From NCBI GenBank assembly GCA_900544295.1, contig UQUO01000005.1, positions 62,001 through 126,000 on the forward strand: a stretch of DNA of 64,000 bases, given 5' to 3'. The translations under genes and the position numbers were made by a program. Within the stretch, counting starts at the first letter, position 1; each line of letters starts with the position of its first letter. The notes under the pieces were generated by a model that was not told the origin of the DNA, did not search any database, and was given only the letters and a program-made list of their open reading frames with translations. Positions 16,897 to 25,353 of the stretch are shown here, piece by piece. This DNA comes from an uncultured Eubacteriales bacterium. Its GTDB lineage: Bacteria; Bacillota; Clostridia; Oscillospirales; Oscillospiraceae.

Positions 16897-17597
16897 CACT
16901 TTTTGCCCTCCATCTTGTAGCCCTGGCCCCAGACGACCTTTATGTAGCGCGGCTCGCTGGGGTTTATTTCGATTTTCTCCCTGAGGTGGCGGATATGGAC
17001 TGCGACGGCGCTCTCCGAGCCGTAGGCGTTCTCGTTCCAGACGAGCTCGTATATCTGGGTGGACGAAAAGACACGGTTCGGGTTTCGCATCAGCAGATGG
17101 AGGATGTTGTACTCGATGGGCGTGAGCTGCACGGGCTCGCCGTCCACGGTGACGGATTTCTCGGCGTCGTTGAGCTCCACGCCGCCGATTGTGATGGTGT
17201 CCTTCGGCTGCTCGCGCTTCTGCTGGCCGCCGAGGCGTGTATAGCGCCGCAGCTGGCTCCGCACGCGGGCCTGCACCTCTATGGGGTCGAAGGGCTTCGT
17301 CACATAGTCGTCCGCGCCCACGTTGAGCCCGAGCACCTTGTCGGAGCTCTCGCTCTTGGCCGTGAGCAGGATGACGGGGATGTTGTACTCCTCCCTGAGC
17401 TTGGCCGTCGCGGCGATGCCGTCCATTTCCGGCATCATGACGTCCATGAGCACGAGGTCGATTTCATGCTCCTTAACGCAGTCCAGCGCCTGCTTTCCCG
17501 TGAACGCGGTGTATATCTTGTAGTCCTCGTTCGACAGGTAGATTTTCAGCGCCGAGACGATATCGACGTCGTCGTCGCAGATCAGTATGTTGGCCAT
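16896..17597 (-). CDS. Response regulator, OmpR/PhoB family
   Basis: 233 residues: receiver domain with Asp in LVLMDVMMPEMDG, Thr in LLTAK and Lys in VTKPFDP, then a winged-helix domain ending in IKVVWGQGYKMEG. It is similar in plan to VanR but is a separate system, not linked to resistance genes. Three direct TTTAAG repeats lie upstream and may be its own binding sites, which would mean autoregulation. Confidence 0.9.
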   Translation of the reverse strand: MANILICDDDVDIVSALKIYLSNEDYKIYTAFTGKQALDCVKEHEIDLVLMDVMMPEMDGIAATAKLREEYNIPVILLTAKSESSDKVLGLNVGADDYVTKPFDPIEVQARVRSQLRRYTRLGGQQKREQPKDTITIGGVELNDAEKSVTVDGEPVQLTPIEYNILHLLMRNPNRVFSSTQIYELVWNENAYGSESAVAVHIRHLREKIEINPSEPRYIKVVWGQGYKMEGKK

Positions 17598-17616
17598 ATC
17601 CTCACCTCACGGCTAC

Positions 17617-17674
17617 ATTGTACAACAGGGCCGATTTAAGATAAAAGTGGGCAAATGTTTAAGAAGGGTTTAAG
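17617..17674 (-). promoter_or_regulatory. Promoter region with direct repeats before the response regulator
   Basis: On the minus strand CTTAAA occurs at 17674-17669, 17663-17658 and 17640-17635, spaced 11 and 23 bases, about one and two helical turns. A TACAAT -10 lies at 17622-17617 with no good -35. Direct repeats about 11 bases apart upstream of a weak promoter are typical OmpR/PhoB-family operators. Confidence 0.5.
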
Positions 17675-17677
17675 TTT

Positions 17678-18448
17678 TCACAGGTAAAAGCGCTCCGGCT
17701 GCGCGTGGGAAGATACACGCACGTCCAGCCCGGGGAAATCCTCGCCCAGCCAGCGGCAGAGCACCGGCACCACGACGTTTTCCGTCGGATAATGCCCGGC
17801 GTCGATGAGGTTTATGCCCTCCTCGTTGGCCCAGATGAACTGGTGGTGCTTGACGTCGGCGGTGAGGAAGGTATCGCAGCCCTGCGCGAGGGCCAGTAGG
17901 ATGTCGCCCGCGCCGGCGCCGCCGCAGATGCCGAGTTTGCGCACGGGCTTTTCCGGCCCGGCGTAGCGCAGCCCGTTCGCGCCCAGGGCGGTCTTGACTT
18001 TATTGAGGAAATCGCGAAACGGCAGCTCCTCCGGCAGCTCGCACAGGCGGCTGATGCCCTCCTCGGCGTTCAGTATGCCCGTCACACGCGCGCCTATAGC
18101 CTCGGCCAGCGCGTCGTTCACGCCGCCGGTCGCGGCGTCGAGGTTCGTGTGCATGCAGATGGCCGACATGCCCGCCTCGATGATGGCGAGGAACTTGCGC
18201 CCCGTCATGTCCGCCTCCGTCACGGCTTTGAGGCCCTCGAAGGTCAGCGGATGATGCGAGACGATGAGCTCCGCGCCCAGCGCCTTCGCCTCAGCGATGA
18301 CGGCGTCCGTGATGTCCAGCGTCACGAGGACGCGGCGCGCTTCCCTATCCCCTCGCCCCGCGAGGTGGCCGACGTTGTCGAAGCCCATTTTCAGCTCCAC
18401 CGGCGCGCGCAGGGCCAGCTTTTCAAAAATCTCGCTTACTTTTGCCAT
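17678..18448 (-). CDS. Nif3-like dinuclear metal protein (DUF34)
   Basis: 256 residues, the short form without the PII-like insert found in about 370-residue members. Metal ligands are visible in VSHHPLTF (His-His near residue 65), CMHTNLDAA (about residue 98-106) and the C-terminal DVKHHQF. Family members form hexamers with two metals per subunit; the true substrate is unsettled and a GTP cyclohydrolase role has been suggested. It directly follows trmK with zero spacing (TGAATG), a pairing conserved across Firmicutes. Confidence 0.92.
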   Translation of the reverse strand: MAKVSEIFEKLALRAPVELKMGFDNVGHLAGRGDREARRVLVTLDITDAVIAEAKALGAELIVSHHPLTFEGLKAVTEADMTGRKFLAIIEAGMSAICMHTNLDAATGGVNDALAEAIGARVTGILNAEEGISRLCELPEELPFRDFLNKVKTALGANGLRYAGPEKPVRKLGICGGAGAGDILLALAQGCDTFLTADVKHHQFIWANEEGINLIDAGHYPTENVVVPVLCRWLGEDFPGLDVRVSSHAQPERFYL

Positions 18449-19120
18449 TCAAAGCTCCTTTCTCATGTCGAGCAGGCGCTTGAGGGTGCGGCGCTGCTCA
18501 AAGGTGTCGCGCCGCTTTTCGGCGCTCTCCATGCCGTCGATGGCGCGCTGCACGGTAGCTATCCTCGCGTCCAGCCAGCGCGGCAGCAGTGGGTCGCCCG
18601 AGGCGCGCAGGGCGTCCTCTGCGAAGATCGGGCCCTCCGCCCCGCCGCGCGCAGCCAGGACGACGTAGAGCCGCTCACCCTCGGCGGCAAGCGCGGCCCC
18701 TTCAAGGCCGTAGCCTGTTATGCGCAGCCAGACGCACAGCTCGTCCAGCTTTGACTGCGGCTGCAATACCAGCCTCGCGCCGCCCAGCGTCCAGGGCGCG
18801 CGGCGAAGGATGCCCTCTATGGTTTCCCCGCCCATGCCGGCGATTATGACGGCGTCCGCCGCCTCCGCACCGGGAAAATCCAGCCCGTCGCATAGCTCGA
18901 AGCGTATACGCTCCGCGAGGCCGTACTCCTCCGCCGTTGCCACGGCGCTGGAGAGCGGCCCCTTTCTGATATCCGTCGCCGCGATGCGCGCGGCCATTTC
19001 GTTTTGCAGCAGCCAGACGGCCAGGCGGCCGTGGTCCGTGCCTACGTCCACGGCAAAGCGGCTCTGCCCCGCCATGCGCGCGGCGGTTAGGAGCCGGGGG
19101 GTAAGTTTGACTTTGTCCAT
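18449..19120 (-). CDS. trmK: tRNA (adenine22-N1)-methyltransferase
   Basis: 223 residues. TrmK makes m1A at position 22 of tRNA. The SAM-binding motif VDVGTDHGRLAVWLL is at about residues 24-38 and the conserved VIIAGMGGETI at about 78-88. A C-terminal helical tail is typical of the family. I start at ATG 19120; the open frame runs further upstream, but only through the terminator of the preceding gene. Operon with the Nif3-like gene. Confidence 0.92.
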   Translation of the reverse strand: MDKVKLTPRLLTAARMAGQSRFAVDVGTDHGRLAVWLLQNEMAARIAATDIRKGPLSSAVATAEEYGLAERIRFELCDGLDFPGAEAADAVIIAGMGGETIEGILRRAPWTLGGARLVLQPQSKLDELCVWLRITGYGLEGAALAAEGERLYVVLAARGGAEGPIFAEDALRASGDPLLPRWLDARIATVQRAIDGMESAEKRRDTFEQRRTLKRLLDMRKEL

Positions 19121-19130
19121 AGTATTAAAA

Positions 19131-19152
19131 AAAGCCGGCCTCAGCCGGCTTT
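19131..19152 (-). terminator. Terminator of the DUF1858 gene
   Basis: AAAGCCGGC (19131-19139) and GCCGGCTTT (19144-19152) with a 4-base loop. On the minus strand it is followed by seven T. Confidence 0.85.
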
Positions 19153-19158
19153 TCCCTT

Positions 19159-19362
19159 TCAGCACATTGCGAGGTACGCCTTGAGGTCCGCGAGGAACTG
19201 GTCGGGGTCCACCTCGTGGGCGTAGCAGGCCTGCTCAAGCGTCTCGCCGCTGGCGAGGGCGCAGCCCATGCAGTGCATGCCGATGCTCTGGAAAGCGGGC
19301 ATCGCCTGAGGCGCGTTCTCAAGTATCTCGGAAATCATCGTGGTCTTTGTGATCTCGAACAT
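19159..19362 (-). CDS. DUF1858 small redox-disulfide-type protein
   Basis: 67 residues, the stand-alone domain described as hybrid-cluster-protein-associated redox disulfide. The CxxC is in GMHCMGCALA (about residues 28-37). The helical remainder matches the family size. The role is probably thiol redox or sulfur handling in anaerobes, not established. Ribosome site GGAGGGAAAACG before ATG 19362. Confidence 0.85.
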   Translation of the reverse strand: MFEITKTTMISEILENAPQAMPAFQSIGMHCMGCALASGETLEQACYAHEVDPDQFLADLKAYLAMC

Positions 19363-19394
19363 CGTTTTCCCTCCAAAGATGACTAAAAATTAAA

Positions 19395-19424
19395 ACGATT
19401 GGGCGCCTGAAGGCGCCCAATCGT
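19395..19424 (-). terminator. Terminator of the zinc-ribbon gene
   Basis: A 13-base perfect repeat, ACGATTGGGCGCC (19395-19407) and GGCGCCCAATCGT (19412-19424), followed on the minus strand by TTTTAATTTTTAG. Confidence 0.9.
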
Positions 19425-19444
19425 CTTTACGGCAGTACGCTTGT

Positions 19445-19732
19445 TCAGGCGTTGTCCTGCTGCTCGCGGATCTTCGCGAAGCACTCGCTGCAGTACACGG
19501 GACGGTCGGACTTGGGCTCGAAGGGAACCTTCGCCTCGCCGCCGCACATGGCGCAGACAGCGGTGAAGAACTCACGGGGACCGCGGGCCGCGTTCTTGCG
19601 GGCGTCACGGCAGGGCTTGCAGCGCTGGGGCTCGTTCTGGAAGCCGCGCTCCGCGTAGAACTCCTGCTCGCCGGCGGAGAAAACGAACTCCTGGCCGCAC
19701 TCTTTGCACACTAAGACTTTGTCTTCAAACAT
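19445..19732 (-). CDS. Zinc-ribbon domain protein
   Basis: 95 residues with four CxxC pairs: CKECG, CKPC, CAMCG and CSEC, enough for two zinc sites. The first half (DKVLVCKECGQEFVFSAGEQ) matches the probable zinc-ribbon family zf-trcl that is common in Firmicutes. No enzyme motif. It may bind RNA or act as a small regulator; there is no direct evidence. Single gene with its own terminator. Confidence 0.85.
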   Translation of the reverse strand: MFEDKVLVCKECGQEFVFSAGEQEFYAERGFQNEPQRCKPCRDARKNAARGPREFFTAVCAMCGGEAKVPFEPKSDRPVYCSECFAKIREQQDNA

Positions 19733-19779
19733 TTTGTACCCTCTCTTTTGATGATTCTCGCCTTTCGGCTTTATTGCGC

Positions 19780-20403
19780 TCAGCTCCTGCTGATATCGCC
19801 AAGGAATGGTTGTCTCGCCAGTTTGCGGCGGATACGCTGCACGGCGTTGTCAACAGCCTTCTCCGTGCGCCCGACGGCTTCGGCTATCTGTCGGTAGGAA
19901 AGCCCGTCGAGGAAGTGGAAAAGGACCTCGGTCTCGAATACGGACAAGCACCGTGAAAAGGTGGAATAAAACTCTTTTTCGCTCTCTCTGGCAAGAACCT
20001 GTTCCTCAGGGGTACGCCTGAAAATCTCCGGCTGGGTCGCTGGGCCGACTTGGGATTCTTCTGAGAGGATGATATATTCCAATGACACGCCGTCATTCAG
20101 CGGGCCATGTTTCTTACGTGAGGCGGCCTTGACGGCCTCCAGGACGCGGTTGCGTATGCAGGTTTCCGCATAGGTTTTGAAAGACGCGCCGGAGCTCTCA
20201 TCGAAGCGCCGGATGGCGGAAAGCAAGCCGAGCATGCCCTCCTGAATGAGGTCCTCGCTGTCCCCACCCGCAAGAAAATACGGGCGGGCGCAGACACGCA
20301 CCGTGCGGGCGTAACGCTCGATAAGCTCCTCTTCCGCGCTCGCATCACCCTTGGCGGCGAGACTCCACAGATCAGTATCTGAATAAACGGTATAATCAGT
20401 CAT
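19780..20403 (-). CDS. sigH: RNA polymerase sigma factor, SigH (Spo0H) type
   Basis: 207 residues. Region 2 reads GDSEDLIQEGMLGLLSAIRRFD, with SFKTYAETCIRNRVLEAVKAA following; this is the SigH pattern (YFLxGxDxEDxxQEGMxGL). Region 4 has the helix-turn-helix LSYRQIAEAVGRTEKAVDNA. SigH drives early sporulation and post-exponential genes in Bacilli and Clostridia. The SigH assignment rather than another small sigma-70 factor rests on motif resemblance and length. It has its own sigma-A promoter. Confidence 0.85.
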   Translation of the reverse strand: MTDYTVYSDTDLWSLAAKGDASAEEELIERYARTVRVCARPYFLAGGDSEDLIQEGMLGLLSAIRRFDESSGASFKTYAETCIRNRVLEAVKAASRKKHGPLNDGVSLEYIILSEESQVGPATQPEIFRRTPEEQVLARESEKEFYSTFSRCLSVFETEVLFHFLDGLSYRQIAEAVGRTEKAVDNAVQRIRRKLARQPFLGDISRS

Positions 20404-20421
20404 ATCACAATCTGCTTTATG

Positions 20422-20449
20422 ATTATATTACAAACTTTTGGAAAGTCAA
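20422..20449 (-). promoter_or_regulatory. Sigma-A promoter of sigH
   Basis: TTGACT (20449-20444), 16 bases, TATAAT (20427-20422) on the minus strand, about 20 bases before the start. Confidence 0.75.
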
Positions 20450-20504
20450 GACAAATTGTCGATTTTATGCTCAAATTCCGATAATTTTTATAAGTTGTTT
20501 CATT

Positions 20505-21551
20505 TCAGAGCGAGAGCTGCTCGTGCTCCGGCTCCGGGAAAGCCAGGCCCAGGTGCTCGTAGGCGCGGCGGGTGGCGCAGCGGCCGCGCGGCGTGCGCGT
20601 CAGGTAGCCGTGCTGGAGCAGATATGGCTCGTAGACGTCCTCCAGCGTCACAGCCTCCTCGTTTATCGTGGCTGCGAGAGTGTCCAGGCCCACGGGACCG
20701 CCGCCGTAGAATTCGATTATGCTGCGGAGCATACGGCGGTCAAGCGCGTCAAGGCCCTCCTTGTCCACTTCAAGCCTGAGCAGGGCGTCGTTGGCCACCT
20801 CGCGGGTGATGACGCCGCCGGCATTCACCTGGGCGAAGTCGCGCACGCGCCGGAGCATGCGGTTTGCGATTCGCGGCGTCCCTCGTGAGCGTGAGGCTAT
20901 CTCATCCGCGCCGTCCGGCTCGATGTCCACTCCGAGTATACCGGCGCTGCGGGTTATGATGCTGCGCAGCTCCTCTGTGGTGTAGAGTTCCAGCCTGAGG
21001 GTAACGCCGAAGCGGTCGCGCAAAGGCGCGGTGAGCTGGCCGGAGCGAGTCGTCGCTCCAATGAGGGTGAAACGCGGCAGGTCGAGGCGTATGGAGTTTG
21101 CCGAGGGGCCCTTGCCGATGATGATATCGATGGCGTAGTCCTCCATCGCGGGGTAGAGTATCTCCTCCACCGTGCGGTCGAGGCGGTGTATCTCATCGAC
21201 AAAAAGTATGTCGTTCTCCTGCAAATTTGTCAGCAGCGCTGCGAGGTCTCCCGCCTTGCCGATGGAGGGGCCGGAGGTTATCCGCATGTTGACGCCCATC
21301 TCATTGGCTATGACAGCGGCCAGAGTTGTTTTGCCAAGTCCCGGGGGGCCGTGGAGCAGCACGTGGTCAAGCGGCTCACCGCGCATCTTGGCGGCCTTTA
21401 TGAACACCTCAAGATTCTCCTTGACCTTCTTCTGGCCGATGTACTCCCGCAGGGTGCGCGGGCGCAGGGAGAACTCGGCGGAGTCCTCCGGCAGTATGGT
21501 CGTAGAGGTAATGTACCTCTCCTCAGCCTCGTCGGAAAAGCTGATGCTCAA
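20505..21551 (-). CDS. ruvB: Holliday junction helicase motor RuvB
   Basis: A 348-residue AAA+ ATPase that drives branch migration with RuvA. Walker [12 protein letters not shown], Walker [11 protein letters not shown], the sensor region [18 protein letters not shown] and the C-terminal winged helix ending in [18 protein letters not shown] are all visible. TTG start at 21551 with a GAGGTGA ribosome site. It starts 11 bases after the ruvA stop. Confidence 0.97.
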   Translation of the reverse strand: MSISFSDEAEERYITSTTILPEDSAEFSLRPRTLREYIGQKKVKENLEVFIKAAKMRGEPLDHVLLHGPPGLGKTTLAAVIANEMGVNMRITSGPSIGKAGDLAALLTNLQENDILFVDEIHRLDRTVEEILYPAMEDYAIDIIIGKGPSANSIRLDLPRFTLIGATTRSGQLTAPLRDRFGVTLRLELYTTEELRSIITRSAGILGVDIEPDGADEIASRSRGTPRIANRMLRRVRDFAQVNAGGVITREVANDALLRLEVDKEGLDALDRRMLRSIIEFYGGGPVGLDTLAATINEEAVTLEDVYEPYLLQHGYLTRTPRGRCATRRAYEHLGLAFPEPEHEQLSL

Positions 21552-21562
21552 GCGTGTTCACC

Positions 21563-22162
21563 TCACTTCATCATGTTTTTCAGCGCGGCTTTTATTATCT
21601 CCTCCGTGCTGAGGGCGGAGACGTCCACTCCCTTGAGCGCGTAGTTTATCTCCGCCGGGCCGTAGCCCAGCACGCCGAGTGCCGCGGCGGCGTCCGAGAG
21701 CTTGTCCTCCCCCGCCGGCACGGCGGCGCCGGGGCGCACGGGCAGCTCGAAATCCGCGCTCTCCTTGGCGAGCTTGTCCTTCAGCTCCAGTATGACGCGC
21801 TGGGCGATCTTCTTGCCTATTCCGGGCGCGACGGTCAGGGCCTTCTCATCGCCAGAAAGGATGGCCATGGTCAGTGCCTCAGGCGTGTGCGCCGAGAGTA
21901 TGGAGAGCGCCGCCTTCGGCCCCACGCCGGAAACGCCTATGAGCAGGTCAAAACTGCGCTTCTCGCTCTTCGTTGCAAAGCCGAAAAGCTCAAAAGCGTC
22001 CTCCCTGACGCTCTCGGAGATGTAGAGCTTGGCCTTCTCGCCGTTTTTGAGGCGCGAGAGGGTATTCAGGCTGGTATTCACCAGATATCCCACGCCATTG
22101 CAGTCTATAACGGCCATACCCTGGCCGAGCTCGGCTACCTTGCCGTCTAAATGGTAGAACAT
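21563..22162 (-). CDS. ruvA: Holliday junction DNA-binding protein RuvA
   Basis: 199 residues: N-terminal OB fold (MFYHLDGKVAELG), two helix-hairpin-helix motifs (LLIGVSGVGPKAALSIL and VAPGIGKKIAQRVILEL) and the flexible C-terminal domain III that touches RuvB. The start overlaps the ruvC 3' end by 16 bases. Confidence 0.97.
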   Translation of the reverse strand: MFYHLDGKVAELGQGMAVIDCNGVGYLVNTSLNTLSRLKNGEKAKLYISESVREDAFELFGFATKSEKRSFDLLIGVSGVGPKAALSILSAHTPEALTMAILSGDEKALTVAPGIGKKIAQRVILELKDKLAKESADFELPVRPGAAVPAGEDKLSDAAAALGVLGYGPAEINYALKGVDVSALSTEEIIKAALKNMMK

Positions 22163-22662
22163 GTGCTGCCTCCTGTTTTGACCGCCATGAGCGAGGTCGC
22201 GCTGCGCGCATGGCAGAGCGCTATAGCCACGGCATCCGCCGCGTCGTCCGGCTTGGGCGGCGCGTTCAGCCGGAGTATGCGCTTTACCATGTCTATGACC
22301 TGGCTCTTCTCCGCGCGTCCGTAGCCCACAACGGACTGCTTTACCTGGAGCGGTGTGTACTCATACACCGGCAGCCCCGCGTGATAGCAGGCCAGGAGTA
22401 TAACTCCCCTGCCCTGAGCCACCGAGATGCCGGTGGTGATGTTGGTGTTGAAAAAAAGCTCTTCAATGGCCGCAACGTCCGGCTTGAAGGTGCGTATGAC
22501 TTCGCCCATGTCGGCGTATATCCTGTCCAGGCGGCTTGAAAGGCTCGTCCCTGCAGGGGTGGTTATCACTCCGCAGCGGACGTAGCTCTGCTTTCCCCTG
22601 TCCGAGTCGATAACGCCGAAACCGACTATGGCGATGCCTGGGTCAATACCCAAAATGCGCAT
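22147..22662 (-). CDS. ruvC: Crossover junction endonuclease RuvC
   Basis: 171 residues. The catalytic acids are visible in GIDPGIAIVGFG (Asp7), in AAIEELFF and in KPDDAADAVAIALCH. It resolves Holliday junctions made accessible by RuvAB. I start at ATG 22662, which gives the family-standard MRILGIDPG; a TTG at 22680 in frame is an alternative. The gene order ruvC-ruvA-ruvB is usual. Confidence 0.96.
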   Translation of the reverse strand: MRILGIDPGIAIVGFGVIDSDRGKQSYVRCGVITTPAGTSLSSRLDRIYADMGEVIRTFKPDVAAIEELFFNTNITTGISVAQGRGVILLACYHAGLPVYEYTPLQVKQSVVGYGRAEKSQVIDMVKRILRLNAPPKPDDAADAVAIALCHARSATSLMAVKTGGSTCSTI

Positions 22663-22692
22663 ATTCCGCCCCGCTTTCAAAACATTATTTTA

Positions 22693-23439
22693 TCACAGCC
22701 CCACGCCGTTATCAAGGCCGCGAAGCAGCGCGCCCAGCGCAGCCCAGGAACCGACCTTCAGGTGTTCGCAGCGCGGCGGATGCGGACACTCGGGCTTATA
22801 CGTACACCTGAGCGGGCATTTGAACCACACAGGATACAGCCCGGAGCGCGCGGCTCCCTCGACATCGCACTCCACATCGTCGCCGGCGAACCAGCAGTCT
22901 GCGGCGTCCAGGCCCGCAAGGCCCAGGGCGCGGCGGAAGATGTGCTCAGAGGGTTTTCTGAAAACACACTCGCTGGAGGCGACGATGAACTCAAACCGGT
23001 GGAAGGGCAGGCACTCGTTTATGCGTCGGATGAGCGTAGCTCCCGAAAAGGAGAGGTTGCTTATTACCCCCGTCCTGATACCGAGCTCAGCGCAGAGGCC
23101 CAGAAAGTCCTCTATCCCCTCCATGGGGAAAATCGGCTCCGTAGCGCACCAGCGGATGTACTCCAGCTCCTGCATGGAGACGTCAAAACGCAGGCCCAGG
23201 GCGTCGAAGATGCTCTCGTCCAGCTTTAGTCCGTCCGTTTCAAGTTCGAGCGGACGCATGGCGGCAAAGAGGCCGGCGTAGACCCCGCGGCTGTACTCAT
23301 ACAGCTGCTCCGCCGTGATGCCGTGCGGGTTTTCTACGGCGTGCTCCATGGCGGCGCGCCAGCCGCGGGCGTAGTCTTGCTCCGGCTCGTAGCAGAGCGT
23401 GTGGCCGTAGTCGAATATCATCATTTTGGGTTTCCTCAT
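22693..23439 (-). CDS. HAD-superfamily hydrolase with altered motif I
   Basis: 248 residues with the HAD-IA plan. Motif I reads FDYGHTL, so the nucleophile Asp is present but the usual second Asp (DxDxT) is replaced by Gly. Motif II is ISNLSFSG (Ser/Asn), motif III Lys lies near FRKPSEHIF and motif IV is WFAGDDVECD. A helical cap lies between motifs I and II. Substitutions at the second Asp are known in phosphonatase-like HADs, so activity may differ from ordinary phosphatases. ATG 23439 follows GGAGGG. The gap to ruvC is only 30 bases. Confidence 0.8.
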   Translation of the reverse strand: MRKPKMMIFDYGHTLCYEPEQDYARGWRAAMEHAVENPHGITAEQLYEYSRGVYAGLFAAMRPLELETDGLKLDESIFDALGLRFDVSMQELEYIRWCATEPIFPMEGIEDFLGLCAELGIRTGVISNLSFSGATLIRRINECLPFHRFEFIVASSECVFRKPSEHIFRRALGLAGLDAADCWFAGDDVECDVEGAARSGLYPVWFKCPLRCTYKPECPHPPRCEHLKVGSWAALGALLRGLDNGVGL

Positions 23440-23493
23440 GCCGCAGCCCTCCTCTGCGCACCATTTTACCATGCCATGCCGCGGCGCGCAACG

Positions 23494-23526
23494 CAAAACC
23501 GGCGCGGTCCACCCGTGCCGGTTTTG
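23494..23526 (-). terminator. Terminator of spoIIM-xerD
   Basis: CAAAACCGGC (23494-23503) and GCCGGTTTTG (23517-23526) with a 13-base loop. The T-run of the arm acts as the U tract on the minus strand. Confidence 0.7.
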
Positions 23527-23541
23527 TGTATTTCCTCTCTC

Positions 23542-24438
23542 TTATGCCCTCGGGTGCGCCTTGTTGTAGACGTCCTTGAGCTGTTTTTTTACGATGTGTG
23601 AGTACACCTGCGTGGAGGAGATATCCGCGTGTCCCAGCATCTCCTGTATAGAGCGCAGGTCTGCGCCGTTTTCGAGCAGGTGCGCCGCAAAACTGTGACG
23701 CAGGGTGTGCGGGGTGATGTCCTTTTCAATGCCCGCTTTTTTCTGATAGGTCTTGATTATTTTCCAGAAGCCCTGGCGGCTCATGCGTTCGCCGCTGATG
23801 TTCACAAAGAGCGAGGGCTCGTCCGGCGCGGCCACCATCTGCGGGCGGATGAACTCGACATACTCGGACAGCGCCTTGATGGCTGCGGGGTACAGGGGTA
23901 TCATCCTCTCCTTCTCGCGGCTGCGGCAGCGGATGAAGCCTGCGGGGATGTTCACGTCTGTCACATCAAGGGAAATGAGCTCGCTGACGCGGATGCCTGT
24001 GGCGTACAGCAGTTCGAGCATTGCCCTGTCACGATAGCCCTTCATGTCCGTACACTCGGGCTGTTCTAGCAGCAGCTCCACTTCCTTGCTTGTAAGGATC
24101 TGCGGCAGCTTCTGAACAGCTTTCTCCGGCACGAGGCCGGCAGCCGGGTTGTGCGTGACGGCTCCCTTACTCAGCAGCAGAGAATAAAAGCTCTTGAGCG
24201 AGGCGATGCAGCGGCTGACCGTGGCGGGAGACTTTCCGTTATGGCGGAGCCAGGTGATGTAGGCCGAAAGGTCGTCATCCTCCAGCTCGGTAAAGCCGGG
24301 CAGGTCGTGCGCCGACACGTAGTCTCCGAACTGCCTGACGTCTCTCATATAGGAGGCGAGCGTGTTGGCCGAGGCTTTTTTGACTTCGGCCAGATATTTT
24401 TCAAATTCCCCAAGACAGACGGAATCCTGCAAATTCAC
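23542..24438 (-). CDS. xerD: Site-specific tyrosine recombinase XerD
   Basis: 298 residues, the typical XerD length. The N-terminal SAM-like core-binding domain is followed by the catalytic domain with ATGIRVSEL (Arg), HTLRHSFAAHLL (His-x-x-Arg) and GHADISSTQVYSHI (His, then the nucleophile Tyr). It resolves chromosome dimers at dif. I start at GTG 24438, preceded by GGGAAAGGGGG, rather than at the longer open frame. It follows spoIIM by 17 bases. XerD and XerC are alike; context and size favour XerD. Confidence 0.88.
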   Translation of the reverse strand: MNLQDSVCLGEFEKYLAEVKKASANTLASYMRDVRQFGDYVSAHDLPGFTELEDDDLSAYITWLRHNGKSPATVSRCIASLKSFYSLLLSKGAVTHNPAAGLVPEKAVQKLPQILTSKEVELLLEQPECTDMKGYRDRAMLELLYATGIRVSELISLDVTDVNIPAGFIRCRSREKERMIPLYPAAIKALSEYVEFIRPQMVAAPDEPSLFVNISGERMSRQGFWKIIKTYQKKAGIEKDITPHTLRHSFAAHLLENGADLRSIQEMLGHADISSTQVYSHIVKKQLKDVYNKAHPRA

Positions 24439-24455
24439 GGCGCCCCCTTTCCCTC

Positions 24456-25049
24456 TTAAATCAGCAGCCGCACGAGCGGCGGAACGGCGTAACACTCCAC
24501 GGCTGCCGCCGCGAAGAGCATCAGCGCCGCAGCAAGCGCCCTGTCCTCCCCGCGCCTATAGCGGGGAGGCAGAGGCCGCCTTGCGTAGTTCGACAGGAGC
24601 CGCGCTGAAAACAGCTCTCCGCCGAAGGCGACGACAAACAGGCTTGGCACAGTCAGGAGCGCAGGAAGCCCCAGCACGACCAGGACAAGCGCCGTCCCCT
24701 GCTCCGGATAGGCAGAGGCGACACAGGCGGCCGTGCAAGAGAGCGCGAAGCCCCTGAAGGCAAGCGTCGCCGGTATGAGCAGCACCCCGGCAAGCGAGGT
24801 GGAAAAAAGTAAAACAAGGAGGTGATACTTGGCGCAGGAAAAAAGCAGGGAAAAATAGCCATCGGCGCCATACACGCTGCCATCTCCGGGCAGGACGCCC
24901 TCGGCCGCCGACTCTGCCGAGCCGAGGAGCGAGCCCCCTGCCGCGCCGGCAAGAAACGCCGCGCACAGCAGAAGCAGCACCAGCGCCTCTCCGCCCTGCC
25001 TAACAAGGCGGGCGGTATCTATATGTGGAAAGCGGCGCGCCGGCTTCAC
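24456..25049 (-). CDS. spoIIM: Stage II sporulation protein M (SpoIIM-like)
   Basis: A 197-residue membrane protein with five predicted helices (about 20-42, 68-92, 98-116, 119-145 and 170-195) and a GxxxGSLLG motif after the first helix, as in SpoIIM. With SpoIID and SpoIIP this protein helps remodel peptidoglycan during engulfment. The GTG start at 25049 is the first available after an in-frame stop. The pairing with xerD is common in Clostridia. The assignment is by topology, size and context rather than strong motifs. Confidence 0.7.
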   Translation of the reverse strand: MKPARRFPHIDTARLVRQGGEALVLLLLCAAFLAGAAGGSLLGSAESAAEGVLPGDGSVYGADGYFSLLFSCAKYHLLVLLFSTSLAGVLLIPATLAFRGFALSCTAACVASAYPEQGTALVLVVLGLPALLTVPSLFVVAFGGELFSARLLSNYARRPLPPRYRRGEDRALAAALMLFAAAAVECYAVPPLVRLLI

Positions 25050-25353
25050 CGGGCCTCACCCGGGCGGCGCATGGGGATAATGCCGCAATTTACATAATTC
25101 AAGTAGGCACAATATAATACAAATTCCATCAGTAATCAAGTCCTTTGTCAAAATAAGTGCATTTTTGTGAATTATGCCTATGCATTATGTTAACAACATT
25201 ATGTCAACCTTGCCAACTGCGCCCTTGAAAAATCCTTGGAATTACAGGCACAATCACAATATTTAGTGAGATGTATTTCGCTTGATAACAACATCTTGGT
25301 AATCATATTTCAATTATGTCTACCAGTCAGCAATATTACTGATTGTTATCACC
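25050..25353. repeat. AT-rich gene-free island with four alternating 11-base repeats
   Basis: About 300 bases without a gene, markedly AT-rich among GC-rich neighbours. A motif of form RYAGRCAYAAT occurs four times in alternating orientation: GTAGGCACAAT (25103-25113), inverted copy (25171-25181), ACAGGCACAAT (25244-25254) and inverted copy (25313-25323), about 70 bases apart. Two copies of TTATGTYAAC lie at 25185-25194 and 25199-25208. It precedes spoIIM. It may be a regulatory region or a remnant mobile element. Confidence 0.5.

Noticed and set aside
15214..17597. Second kinase/regulator pair as another VanRS
   Set aside because: It is not beside resistance genes and the kinase has a different membrane plan.
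25168..25208. Possible dif site (TTATGTTAACA arm) next to xerD
   Set aside because: The XerD-like arm fits, but the partner XerC arm and centre do not match known dif sequences.
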